Positions 48,246 through 58,024 of a DNA stretch of 64,000 nucleotides are shown in pieces. A program made the position numbers and the translations under genes. The stretch's first letter is position 1. The number at the start of each line of letters is the position of its first letter. Source of the DNA: Bradyrhizobium sp. WBOS07 (GTDB lineage Bacteria; Pseudomonadota; Alphaproteobacteria; Rhizobiales; Xanthobacteraceae); NCBI RefSeq assembly GCF_024585165.1, contig NZ_CP029008.1, positions 2,418,001 through 2,482,000 on the forward strand. The letters are read 5' to 3'. The notes beneath the pieces were generated by a model. The model worked only from the letters and a program-made list of their open reading frames with translations. It searched no databases and was not told the DNA's origin.

Positions 48246-48869
48246 ATGACATCGCTCTCTCCCGGCAGCGCGGATGCGCTTCTGTTCGATCTCGGGCGCG
48301 TGGTGCTCGACATCGACTTCTCCAAGGCGATCGCCTGCTGGGCGGGGCACGCCGGCTGCCAGCCCGAAAGCATCGTCGCGCGCTATGTGCGCGACGAGGC
48401 CTACCGGCTGCACGAGGTCGGCAAGATCAGCGACGCGGACTATTTCGCCTCGTTACGCGCTTCGCTGGGGATCGGCATCTCGGACGCCCAGTTCCTGGAG
48501 GGCTGGAACGCGATCTTCGCCGGCGAGATGCCTGAGATCGCCGAGCTGCTGCCGCGTGCGGCAAAGCAGATGCCGCTCTACGCCTTCTCCAACACCAATC
48601 GGCCGCATGTTGATTATTTCTCGAAGGAATATGCCGATCTGCTCGGCCATTTCCGCGAGCTGTACCTGTCATCCAGCATCGGCCTGCGCAAACCGGATGC
48701 CGACGCTTTCGACCATGTCGTCGCAGCGATCGGGGTGCCAGCGGGGCGCATCGTGTTCTTCGACGATCTCGAAGAGAACATCGAGGGCGCGCGGGCGCGC
48801 GGATTGACGGCCGTGCACGTTACATCGCCGCGCGACGTCGGGAAGGCCTTGAAGGCGTTGGGCATTTGA
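48246..48869 (+). CDS. HAD-superfamily phosphatase (YihX-like)
   Basis: The 207-residue protein has the HAD motifs: I in LLFDLGRVVLDID, II in YAFSNTNRPHVDY, III in SSIGLRKPDADAF, and IV in IVFFDDLEENIEGA. This matches YihX-type sugar-phosphate phosphatases and related epoxide-hydrolase-like HADs. The first motif Asp is present, but the second acid of the usual DxD is Gly, a variation common in this subgroup. It probably shares a transcript with the preceding dehydrogenase gene; the substrate is unknown. Confidence 0.9.
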   Translation: MTSLSPGSADALLFDLGRVVLDIDFSKAIACWAGHAGCQPESIVARYVRDEAYRLHEVGKISDADYFASLRASLGIGISDAQFLEGWNAIFAGEMPEIAELLPRAAKQMPLYAFSNTNRPHVDYFSKEYADLLGHFRELYLSSSIGLRKPDADAFDHVVAAIGVPAGRIVFFDDLEENIEGARARGLTAVHVTSPRDVGKALKALGI

Positions 48870-48991
48870 CCCCGGCCCGGCATTAGAAGCAACGCTGCAA
48901 ACCGCGTCCGGAACCGAATTCTACAAAAACTGTGGAACCTGCCCCCTTTGTGCATTTTTATACGGAGTTCCCGGAACGGAATACCACCCTT

Positions 48992-49007
48992 CGGACTCAT
49001 GAGTCCG
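48992..49007. promoter_or_regulatory. Perfect 16-base palindrome upstream of a small gene
   Basis: CGGACTCATGAGTCCG is a perfect 8+8 inverted repeat 28 bases before the start at 49036, with a second partly palindromic stretch GTTCCCGGAAC at 48967-48977. It could be a protein-binding site or a hairpin; there is no T-run, so it is not a typical terminator. Confidence 0.4.
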
Positions 49008-49035
49008 TTGGGACTTCTACATCGGACTAATCGAC

Positions 49036-49242
49036 GTGCTGGGCAAAACCTACCTTACCAAGCAAGCCTCTCTGCTGCTTGAATTCGCAAGAAACACCTC
49101 GGATTCCGAGCTTTCCGCCAAGCTGATCAGCAAGGCCGCGGACCTGAAATCGCAGGCCGATCCGCTCCCCGACAAGGACCAGGGTCCCAAACCTCCCGAC
49201 GTCGCATGGGACGTCAGCCCGGACAGGCCGACCGGAAGTTGA
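49036..49242 (+). CDS. Small helical protein, hypothetical
   Basis: The 68-residue product starts at a GTG and reads MLGKTYLTKQASLLLEFARN, then ISKAADLKSQADPLPD and a Pro-rich acidic tail. It is predicted helical, cytoplasmic and lacks Cys. Similar short proteins with QARLLLDLAR and KAADL-type blocks occur widely in Bradyrhizobium, from memory, as uncharacterised proteins. The ribosome binding site is weak. Confidence 0.55.
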   Translation: MLGKTYLTKQASLLLEFARNTSDSELSAKLISKAADLKSQADPLPDKDQGPKPPDVAWDVSPDRPTGS

Positions 49243-49340
49243 CCGCCACGGGCCTTGGCGCAGGTCATCCTCGTCTTGCTATGCCCCGTTGCCGCTGATC
49301 GGCCTCGTTCCTTGGATCGTGCCGCGTCGGCCCGACCGTT

Positions 49341-49634
49341 TCAGGCATCTGAATACTCTCGTTGCCGCGCGGGATGTTGGATTGTGAGAATGACGACCTC
49401 GCCTGCCGCTTCATCGACTGTGTAATAGACCAGATAAGGATATCGCCGCGTCACCACCTTCCGCACGCCTTCCACGTTCTGCTGCCGTCCAAGATGCGGA
49501 AAGCGGACGAGGTTTTGGAGCGATTCGAGGATTGCCGTGCGCACCCGTAACGCCGCCTGGGGGCTGTGTTCCCGAACGTAGTCGGCAATGGAGACCAAAT
49601 CGTGCGTCGCCCGGGGCGTAAATTTGAGCTTCAT
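49341..49634 (-). CDS. RelE/ParE-family toxin
   Basis: The 97-residue protein begins MKLKFTPRATHDLVSIADYV and has FPHLGRQQNVEGVRKVVTRR and YPYLVYYTVDEA, which are ParE-family features (gyrase-targeting toxins), with a basic C-terminus. Its ATG overlaps the stop of the upstream antitoxin gene (ATGA). Whether it targets gyrase or mRNA is not determined, but ParE is more likely from the N-terminal pattern. Confidence 0.9.
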   Translation of the reverse strand: MKLKFTPRATHDLVSIADYVREHSPQAALRVRTAILESLQNLVRFPHLGRQQNVEGVRKVVTRRYPYLVYYTVDEAAGEVVILTIQHPARQREYSDA

Positions 49635-49864
49635 CGCTCGAAGCAGCGGAACGCGGCTTCGACCTCGGCGTCGGATGCGAATTGCCGGAGATTAGCTTGT
49701 GCAAGCCCCTCAAGGACGGCAGGTAGATGCACGGGATCAATTTCCTCGGGCTCTCCTGCGTTGGCCGTGAGAACCAGCATCGCGCGCGCGATTTCGTCCT
49801 GACTGTCCGCAGGAAGCTGACGCACGGCTTGGAGGGCCTTTTCGAGCAGTCTCGTCATTCTCAT
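49631..49864 (-). CDS. Antitoxin of the ParE-type pair
   Basis: The 77-residue protein MRMTRLLEKALQAVRQLPAD... has the block LPADSQDEIARAMLVLTAN that recurs in antitoxins paired with ParE-type toxins in Rhizobiales. It is acidic and helical, overlaps the toxin gene by four bases and precedes it. Start ATG at 49864 or 49858 are both possible. The intergenic gap to moeA (divergent) is 127 bases and should carry an autoregulated promoter. Confidence 0.8.
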   Translation of the reverse strand: MRMTRLLEKALQAVRQLPADSQDEIARAMLVLTANAGEPEEIDPVHLPAVLEGLAQANLRQFASDAEVEAAFRCFER

Positions 49865-49991
49865 AAAATAGACCGGACCAGTGCCGAAGGAAAGCATGGT
49901 CTCTCGCCACCCCGCTCCCTTTTGCTTCGTCTCTTCCCCTCGGCTAGAACCTACCCTATTCGAATCCTTCGATGTGTTGCGGGAGCTTGCC

Positions 49992-51203
49992 GTGGCCCTG
50001 ATGCCGGTTTCCGACGCCCTTGCTGCGGTGCTGGCAGGTGCAGAGCCGCTGCCTGAACAGATGGTTTCGCTCGACGAGGCCTATCACCGCGTGCTCGCGC
50101 ATGACGTCGCGGCGCTCCGCACGCAGCCGCCGCAGGCGATGTCGGCGATGGACGGCTACGCCGTGCGCGCGGCCGATGCGGCAACGGTCGATTCCCGGCT
50201 GACGGTGATCGGCGAGATCGCAGCCGGCCGTCCTGTCACGAGAGCAGTTGGCGCCGGCGAAGCCGTGCGGATCTTCACCGGCGGCGTCATCCCGGACGGA
50301 GCGGACGCGGTCGTGATCCAGGAGGACACTGTCGCGGACGGCAACAGCGTCACCATCAAGGAAGCCGCGATCGCCGGACGGCACGTCCGCCCGGCCGGCG
50401 TCGATTTCCGCGAAGGTGACGTGCTCCTGCGCAAGGGAACCCGCCTGACGGAGCGCGATCTCGCGCTTGCAGCGGCGATGAATCACCCGCACCTCGCCGT
50501 CTGCCGCCGTCCCAAGGTTGCGATCCTCGCCACCGGCGACGAGCTGGTGAGGCCGGGCACCACGCCCGGGCACGGCCAGATCGTCTATTCCAACGGCTAC
50601 GCCCTGCATGCGCTCGCCCGCAGCGAGGGCGCCGAGACCATCGACCTCGGTGTCGCCGCCGACACGCTGGAGGCCACCTCCGCCGGAATCCGCCGCGCCC
50701 GCGAGAGCGGTGCTGACATCCTGATCACGACCGGCGGCGCGTCGGTCGGCGACCACGATCTGGTCCAGCAGGCGCTGCGGGGCGAAGGCATCTCGATGGC
50801 GTTCTGGAAGATCGCGATCAGGCCCGGCAAGCCGATGATGCACGGACGGCTCGGCGCGATGCGCGTGATCGGCCTGCCCGGCAATCCCGTGTCGTCCTAC
50901 GTGTGCGCGTTCCTGTTCATGGTGCCGTTGATTCGCGCCTTGTCGGGCCGTTCAGTGATTCATCATCGCCGCGAGCGCGCCGTGCTGGGCAAGGATCTCG
51001 GCGCCAACGACCAGCGCGAGGATTATCTGCGCGCGCGCCTCGAACTGCGCGACGATGGTGCGCAGGTCGCCGTTCCCGTCAGCCATCAGGATTCCTCTCT
51101 GCTTGCGAATCTTGCTGCGGCACAGGTACTTCTCGTGCGCGCACCGTTCGCGCCGAAGGCCGAGGCCGGCAGCCCTTGCGAGGTGCTGCGTCTCCCCGTC
51201 TGA
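49992..51203 (+). CDS. moeA: Molybdopterin molybdenumtransferase
   Basis: MoeA inserts molybdate into adenylated molybdopterin. The 403-residue product has domain I (AMSAMDGYAVRAADA, FTGGVIPDGADAVVIQED), domain III with the MoaB/Mog fold (VAILATGDELVRPG, DILITTGGASVGDHD) and C-terminal IRPGKPMMHG plus VIGLPGNPVSSYV. The GTG at 49992 is chosen because GGGAG lies six bases upstream; it gives the usual family length, unlike the longer reading from 49881. Confidence 0.96.
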   Translation: MALMPVSDALAAVLAGAEPLPEQMVSLDEAYHRVLAHDVAALRTQPPQAMSAMDGYAVRAADAATVDSRLTVIGEIAAGRPVTRAVGAGEAVRIFTGGVIPDGADAVVIQEDTVADGNSVTIKEAAIAGRHVRPAGVDFREGDVLLRKGTRLTERDLALAAAMNHPHLAVCRRPKVAILATGDELVRPGTTPGHGQIVYSNGYALHALARSEGAETIDLGVAADTLEATSAGIRRARESGADILITTGGASVGDHDLVQQALRGEGISMAFWKIAIRPGKPMMHGRLGAMRVIGLPGNPVSSYVCAFLFMVPLIRALSGRSVIHHRRERAVLGKDLGANDQREDYLRARLELRDDGAQVAVPVSHQDSSLLANLAAAQVLLVRAPFAPKAEAGSPCEVLRLPV

Positions 51204-51263
51204 GTGCACGGCCACACGCATTCCGCGAGTTCGCCACCGTTCACGGTAAATTAAGCAGTTGCG

Positions 51264-51278
51264 GAACATGTATCGAAC
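51264..51278. promoter_or_regulatory. LexA operator (SOS box) upstream of lexA
   Basis: GAAC-ATGTATC-GAAC is a perfect match to the alphaproteobacterial LexA site (GTTC-N7-GTTC read on the other strand). It lies 101 bases before the lexA start. A degenerate second copy, GTTC-ATGATTT-GTTT, sits at 51290-51304. Together they point to lexA autoregulation. Confidence 0.85.
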
Positions 51279-51378
51279 ATATAGTGTCCGTTCATGATTT
51301 GTTTCGAGCATGTAGCGGCTTATCGCTGAACTCATCGTCTCGGAATCGAACGACATCAACCGGGGGACTTTGGTCGAG

Positions 51379-52080
51379 ATGTTAACGCGCAAACAATACG
51401 AGCTTCTGAGGTTCATCAGCGAACGTTTGAAGGAAAGCGGTGTGCCGCCCTCCTTCGACGAGATGAAGGATGCGCTCGACCTGCGCTCGAAGTCGGGCAT
51501 CCACCGCCTGATCACCGCGCTCGAGGAGCGCGGCTTCATCCGCCGCCTGCCCAACCGCGCACGCGCCATCGAAGTGATCAAGCTGCCGGAGCTCCAGGCT
51601 GCCGCCGGCGCCCGTCGCGGCTTCACGCCGAGCGTCATCGAGGGCAATCTCGGCAAGGTCCGCGCCAGCTCCAGCCCGTCCATGGACGAGGGCGAGCGGC
51701 CCGTTGCGGTGCCCGTGATGGGCCGTATCGCGGCCGGCACGCCGATCGAGGCGTTGCAGACCCGCAGCCACACCATCAGCGTGCCGCCCGACATGCTCGG
51801 CTCGGGCGAGCACTACGCGCTCGAAGTGCGCGGCGATTCCATGGTGGAAGCCGGCATCCTCGACGGCGACATGGCGCTGATCCAGCGCAACGAGAGCGCC
51901 GATACCGGCGACATCGTGGTGGCGCTGATCGACGACGAGGAGGCCACGCTCAAGCGCTTCCGCCGCCGCGGCGCCTCGATCGCACTCGAGCCGGCCAATG
52001 CCGCTTATGAGGTGCGCATCCTGCCGCCGAACCGCGTGAAGATTCAGGGCAAGCTGATCGGGCTTTACCGGAAGTACTGA
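51379..52080 (+). CDS. lexA: LexA repressor
   Basis: LexA represses SOS genes and cleaves itself when RecA is activated. The 233-residue product has an N-terminal winged helix ([37 protein letters not shown]), a long linker (about 72-108), the cleavage site Ala119-Gly120 in GRIAAGTPI, the catalytic Ser154 in [11 protein letters not shown] and Lys192 in ATLKRF. The ATG at 51379 gives the family's standard start. An SOS box lies upstream at 51264. Confidence 0.98.
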   Translation: MLTRKQYELLRFISERLKESGVPPSFDEMKDALDLRSKSGIHRLITALEERGFIRRLPNRARAIEVIKLPELQAAAGARRGFTPSVIEGNLGKVRASSSPSMDEGERPVAVPVMGRIAAGTPIEALQTRSHTISVPPDMLGSGEHYALEVRGDSMVEAGILDGDMALIQRNESADTGDIVVALIDDEEATLKRFRRRGASIALEPANAAYEVRILPPNRVKIQGKLIGLYRKY

Positions 52081-52137
52081 TACCCAACATCAAGCGCCGG
52101 GCGCGCTTCGACAATCGCATTTGAATTTTGCAGGGGT

Positions 52138-52222
52138 CGTCATGCCCGGGCTTGTCCCGGGCATCCACGTTCATTGTGCTGCGTCGAAGGCGTGGATGGC
52201 CGGGACAAGCCCGGCCATGACG
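52138..52222. repeat. Palindromic repeat, family C copy 2
   Basis: CGTCATGCCCGGGCTTGTCC and GGACAAGCCCGGCCATGACG are complementary ends, as in the copy at 34211-34296, with CCACG/CGTGG inside. It follows lexA by 57 bases. The rest of the 52081-52477 gap shows no gene; it should include the promoter of the gene at 52478. Confidence 0.8.
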
Positions 52223-52477
52223 CTGTGGAGGCGGCTGGTGACCATAACCACATGCGATAGCCCTGCGCAGAGTGGTGCCGGCAGCGCCGATACGCCGGCC
52301 AAATGCAAGGATGCGATGTTTGTTCCTATCGAATCCGGGAAAGATAAAGTGATCGCGCGCTGCGGACGCGAGCCGCAGATTTGCCCATAACCAAGCAGAG
52401 CGTTGCAGGCTTCCACTCTGATTGAGGCCTGCGCCTCGACGAGACGCGGGTCGCAATCTTCGCATGAGGAGCACCCG

Positions 52478-52912
52478 ATGTGTGACTACAGCCTGCATGC
52501 CGTCGCGACGCGTCCCGCCGAAGTCGGCGAGACGATCGTCACGACAACCTTCCGCGGCACCTCGACGCGCGGCTTCGCCTCCGAAGCCGATCTCTCTGTC
52601 GCGGTCTGCCTGCTGCCGGGGACGGAGCTCGCCTTTGCCGACAACGTCCGTTACGACAACCGCTGGATCTGGACGCGCACCGTCAACTCCCGCGTCGGCA
52701 AGTTCGGCAAGATCGATCCACACATTCCCGATCGCCATCACGACGCGATCGAATTTCCTGACGGCAAATACGTGCTGGTGACTCAGCTGGTCGAAGGCCA
52801 GCGCGCAACCGTGCTGCAGCTGCCGGTGACGCAGCCGGTCGGCGAGCGCGAGCACAAGCCTGAGATCATCGCGGACAATCGGGCGGCGGTCACGCGCCAG
52901 CCGATCGGCTGA
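52478..52912 (+). CDS. Conserved hypothetical protein
   Basis: The 144-residue product starts MCDYSLHAVATRPAEVGETI, with a strong GAGGAG site before the ATG at 52478, and contains GFASEADLSVAVCLLPGTEL. It has no signal peptide or membrane segment. Proteins with this opening are common in Bradyrhizobium and relatives, from memory, and have no known function. A longer in-frame reading to 52403 is not supported. Confidence 0.75.
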   Translation: MCDYSLHAVATRPAEVGETIVTTTFRGTSTRGFASEADLSVAVCLLPGTELAFADNVRYDNRWIWTRTVNSRVGKFGKIDPHIPDRHHDAIEFPDGKYVLVTQLVEGQRATVLQLPVTQPVGEREHKPEIIADNRAAVTRQPIG

Positions 52913-52919
52913 TGAAAGC

Positions 52920-55196
52920 TCAGTCCTCGGCCTGAAGATCGGCCTCCGACGGCGTAGCGTCGCGGACGCGCGGAGCCGGCCTCGGCATGAGGGCTCCTTC
53001 GAAATCTCCCTCGCCGGCGGCTGCCGGCGACCAGGGGCGGTCTGCACCTCTCGCCTTGACCGCCTGAACCGCAAATCCGTCGCCATGCCGTGTCAGCGCC
53101 AGCGTGCCCTGGCGCGCGAGCCGCTGCCGGTCCACCACCATCGCCGCGCAATCGGGCGGCGCGGGCCGCGACGTCACCACCAGCGCGGCGCGGCTGCAAT
53201 CGTCCGCCAGCGCATCGATGCGCGAGGCCAGCGCGACCAGGCGCCCATCGGCGAGCGGTGTCACGCAGCCGGACTCGTCGCACGACACTCCCTCGGCCAA
53301 GGTGCTGCTGCCGGCATCGCGCGGATCGGCGTCGGCCGCCAGCCACTCCTTCAGCAGGAAGCTGTCCTTGCCCGCCCTGATCAGGTGCAGGCGCCCGTCC
53401 CCGCCCCGCACCGCGACGCTGGCGCCGTCCCCGGCAATCAGGACATCAGGCTGCCGTGCGGAGAGGCCCCAGGCGATGGACGCCAGCAGCACCACGGCAC
53501 CGCACCAGCGCAGGGGCGTGCGCAACAGGCCCATCAGGATGATGCCGAGGCTCGCGGCGATCAGCGGCGCGATGCCGAACGCCGGGATGCGGCCGACCGC
53601 GCCCGGAAGCGTCGCGACCCAGCGCGAGACCGCGACCATCCAGTCGATGCCCAGCCCCATCAGCCACCAGAACACGCCATCGAGCCCGAACGGCGCTGCG
53701 AGCAATCCCAACAGCCCCGCCGGCATCACCAGCACTGAGACCACCGGCATCGCCCCGAGATTGGCGAGCACGCCATAGGGCGTGACGCGATGGAAGTGGA
53801 AGGCGGCATAGGGCGTGGTCGCAAGCCCCGCGATCAGCGAGGCCAAGAACAGCATCGCGATCTCGCGGCCGCCCCACAGCGCGACGCGTGCGGTCGCCGA
53901 ATGATCGGGCGCGGCCAGCAGGTTCGGCATGCCGATCTGCACCAGCGCCACCAGACCGAGCGTTGCCGCAAACGACATCTGGAAGCTCGGATGCACCAGC
54001 GCCTCCGGGGCGACCGCGAGCACGATCAGCGCCGCCACCGCCAGCGTGCGGAAGGTGATGGCGCGGCGGTCGACCATCACCGCGATCAGCACCACCGCCG
54101 TCATGAAGAACGATCGTTGCGTTGCGACCTCGGCGCCCGAGAGCAGCAGATAGAACGCGGCCGCCACCAAAGCTGCGGCCGCCGACCATTTCTTGATGGC
54201 GAAACCAACGGCAAGGCCCGGAATCAACGCCAGCAGCGCGCGCACCGCGAAGAAGACGACGCCTGCGACCACCGCCATGTGATAGCCGGAGATCGAGAGG
54301 ACGTGCCCGAGCCCCGAGATGAACATCGCGTCGTTGACGGGCGCGGAGATCGCATCGCGCCGCCCGGTGAGCAGCGCGGTCGCGATCGCGCGGTTGTCGC
54401 CCTCGAGCGTCGCGCGGATGCGGGCATCGATCGCATCGCGCAGGCCTTGCATGAAAGCGGCGTAGCGCAGCCGCAGGCCGCCGGCGTCCGGCGGGGTCGA
54501 GGCCGTGATCGCGCCCATCACGAAGCCGGAGGCGCCGATGCCCTGAAAGAACATATCCCGCGAGAAGTCGTAGCTACCCGGGCGCACCGGCGAGAGCGGC
54601 GGCATCAGCCGCGCTTTCAGTTGAACGAAGCTGCCGACCTCGGGCGCGGTGCCCTTGCGCACCGACAGGCGGACGCGCTCGAGCTTGACGTCGCTGCGCT
54701 GCGCCTCCATGGCGGTGACGCGGAGCACGAAGCGGTCGGTGCGCTCGCGGATGTCGCGTGTCTCGACGAAGCCCGACAGCGACACGGAATAGAGCGGCTT
54801 GGCCAGCACGGTATGGGTGACGCGCGCCGTCTTCCAGGTCGCGCCGGCAAAGCCGGAAGCGACCGCCGCGATCATGAGCGCCGGCGCGAACAGCCGGCTC
54901 CGCCGCACCAGGATCGCGCCGAGCAGCAGCGCGGCCGCCGTCGTTGCGACGACCCACAGCACCGGCTCATGATCGGCGGCAAAATAGAGCGCGATGCCCC
55001 CGCCGAAGGCGACCGGCACCCACGGCAGCAGGCGTCCCGGACCGGCCTCGGCGCGGGCCCACTCGCGCAATGTCTCGACGATCGTGGGCCAGATGCCGAA
55101 ACCCGCCGGAGCAAAACCACCGGCGGGGGCGGCGCGGCCGACCGGCCACGTCCCGGCAATCCCCTGGGCGCGTACTGGCCGGCCCTGCTCCGCCAT
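52920..55196 (-). CDS. comEC: ComEC/Rec2-family DNA-uptake channel
   Basis: ComEC proteins move single-stranded DNA across the inner membrane. The 758-residue product has an N-terminal region with two membrane helices and an OB-like DUF4131 (about 40-230, with RVTAMEAQRSDVKLERVRLS), then the competence domain with many helices (GLGHVLSISGYHMAVVAGVV, SGAEVATQRSFFMTA). Its C-terminal part (from about 570) lacks the HxHxDH motif of a metallo-hydrolase domain, as in many alphaproteobacterial copies. Whether this host is transformable is not shown; no other com gene is near. Confidence 0.92.
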   Translation of the reverse strand: MAEQGRPVRAQGIAGTWPVGRAAPAGGFAPAGFGIWPTIVETLREWARAEAGPGRLLPWVPVAFGGGIALYFAADHEPVLWVVATTAAALLLGAILVRRSRLFAPALMIAAVASGFAGATWKTARVTHTVLAKPLYSVSLSGFVETRDIRERTDRFVLRVTAMEAQRSDVKLERVRLSVRKGTAPEVGSFVQLKARLMPPLSPVRPGSYDFSRDMFFQGIGASGFVMGAITASTPPDAGGLRLRYAAFMQGLRDAIDARIRATLEGDNRAIATALLTGRRDAISAPVNDAMFISGLGHVLSISGYHMAVVAGVVFFAVRALLALIPGLAVGFAIKKWSAAAALVAAAFYLLLSGAEVATQRSFFMTAVVLIAVMVDRRAITFRTLAVAALIVLAVAPEALVHPSFQMSFAATLGLVALVQIGMPNLLAAPDHSATARVALWGGREIAMLFLASLIAGLATTPYAAFHFHRVTPYGVLANLGAMPVVSVLVMPAGLLGLLAAPFGLDGVFWWLMGLGIDWMVAVSRWVATLPGAVGRIPAFGIAPLIAASLGIILMGLLRTPLRWCGAVVLLASIAWGLSARQPDVLIAGDGASVAVRGGDGRLHLIRAGKDSFLLKEWLAADADPRDAGSSTLAEGVSCDESGCVTPLADGRLVALASRIDALADDCSRAALVVTSRPAPPDCAAMVVDRQRLARQGTLALTRHGDGFAVQAVKARGADRPWSPAAAGEGDFEGALMPRPAPRVRDATPSEADLQAED

Positions 55197-55290
55197 TCCC
55201 CTGCACCTAACGCGACGCGACTGGCGCCAAGGCTACCGGAACGTGCGGCCGGGCGAATAGCGGTACAGATCGGGAACGCGAGAAGGCGCC

Positions 55291-55524
55291 CTACTTTTCC
55301 TCTTCCATCGTCACGGCCACCGACGCCTTGGCCGCCAGCCGCACCTTGTTGCCCTCGACATCGGCGACGAGGCCCTTGTCGATGAAATGATGATGACCCT
55401 TGTGGCTGCCCTCGCCGCTGTCCTTCTTGGTCAGCTTGATGCGGTTGCCTTCGACCTTGTCGACGGTGCCGACATGGACGCCGTCGGCGCCGATGACTTC
55501 CATATGCTCTGCGATGTTCTGCAT
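55291..55524 (-). CDS. DUF2171 family protein
   Basis: The 77-residue protein MQNIAEHMEVIGADGVHVGT contains VDKVEGNRIKLTKKDS and HHHFIDKGLVADVEGNKVRL, the DUF2171 (PRC-barrel-like) pattern. Such proteins are often stress- or stationary-phase-induced in Rhizobiales. An EcfG-like promoter candidate lies just upstream at 55551-55575. The ATG at 55524 is preferred to an extension to 55566. Confidence 0.85.
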   Translation of the reverse strand: MQNIAEHMEVIGADGVHVGTVDKVEGNRIKLTKKDSGEGSHKGHHHFIDKGLVADVEGNKVRLAAKASVAVTMEEEK

Positions 55525-55550
55525 GGCGGGTTCCTTGTTGAACCCACGCC

Positions 55551-55575
55551 AACGCAGACGAGGCACGTTCGTTCT
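55551..55575 (-). promoter_or_regulatory. Candidate EcfG-type general stress promoter
   Basis: On the minus strand AGAAC at 55575-55571, a 16-base spacer, then CGTT at 55554-55551 is a one-mismatch fit to the alphaproteobacterial EcfG consensus GGAAC-N16/17-CGTT. The -10 ends 26 bases before the DUF2171 start. A single mismatch match can arise by chance, so this stays tentative. Confidence 0.35.
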
Positions 55576-55668
55576 CTCTCGGGAATGACGATGCCGTGTG
55601 CTGTTTCGCGACCGAAAGATGGTGGGCGCGGCGCGCTGTACCTTTGCCCAACCTTCGGCACTATAGGC

Positions 55669-55768
55669 GTCATTCCGGGGCGCGACGAAGTCGCGAGCCC
55701 GGAATCCATAACCACCATCGTGAGTGTGGATACCGGGCTCGCGCCAAGTGGCGCGCCCCGGAATGACG
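55669..55768. repeat. Palindromic repeat (CGTCATTCCGGGGCGC type)
   Basis: CGTCATTCCGGGGCGCG and CGCGCCCCGGAATGACG are perfect complementary ends; inside, CGCGAGCCCGG pairs with CCGGGCTCGCG. It is a REP-like element between the DUF2171 protein and the NTF2-like gene. Confidence 0.8.
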
Positions 55769-55785
55769 AAACCGATGGAGCCGTG

Positions 55786-56172
55786 TCAGATCAGCGGCGC
55801 CTGCGACGAGGCGTGGTGATTGACGATCTTCCAGTCGCCGTCCTCGCGGATGATGACCCAGCTCATCTTGACGATGAGATCGTCCCGCTCGCCGGCGAGG
55901 TCGAACGAGATCGTGGCGGCCATGTTGATCAGGTCCGGGCCGGCCTGCGCTGCGTTCACGTCGGAGAATACGGCGCGCGGCTGGCGCCAGCGCGGCAGGC
56001 CGCTGAAATAGTCGGCGACGCCGTCCCTGCCGAGGTAGAGCTTCGGGTTGGAGCCGAAGAAGAATGCATTCTTCGCATAGAGCGACGACAGCGCGGTCGC
56101 ATCGAGCGTCGCGAAGCCGGCGCACCATTTCGCGATGATGGCTGAAGCGATGGCGTCGGCTTCGTTGCTCAT
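55786..56172 (-). CDS. NTF2-like (SnoaL/DUF4440-type) small protein
   Basis: The 128-residue protein MSNEADAIASAIIAKWCAGF... has the order of helices and strands of the NTF2-like fold: ALSSLYAKNAFFFGSN, VADYFSGLPR, INMAATISFDLAGE, WVIIREDGDWKIVNHHAS. Members include SgcJ/EcaC-type and steroid isomerase-like proteins; no catalytic residue set identifies a reaction. It starts 10 bases after... no, it lies just downstream of glnS on the same strand (9 bases), so it may be co-transcribed with glnS. Confidence 0.85.
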   Translation of the reverse strand: MSNEADAIASAIIAKWCAGFATLDATALSSLYAKNAFFFGSNPKLYLGRDGVADYFSGLPRWRQPRAVFSDVNAAQAGPDLINMAATISFDLAGERDDLIVKMSWVIIREDGDWKIVNHHASSQAPLI

Positions 56173-56181
56173 CGTGGTCCC

Positions 56182-57858
<1,677 letters not shown>

Positions 57859-58024
57859 TACCAAAATCCTGTCGGGAAATCAGCGGTCCTTCTGCCAAAT
57901 TCGGGGGGCTGAGCCAAGAGCCTAAGCAAGGGCTTAAGCAGGCCCGGCAGGTCCGCCGTCGGGCTTTAGTTATGCGCCGGTCCTGCTATACACCACCGCT
58001 TCCAATGCATAGGCCCTGCCAAGA

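Noticed and set aside
48900..49035. EcfG-type promoter for the small gene at 49036
   Set aside because: Several GGAAC blocks occur, but none has CGTT at 16-17 bases downstream.
53790..55385. Plus-strand 531-codon open frame opposite comEC
   Set aside because: Arg/Gln/His-rich shadow; comEC has clear membrane and competence-domain features.
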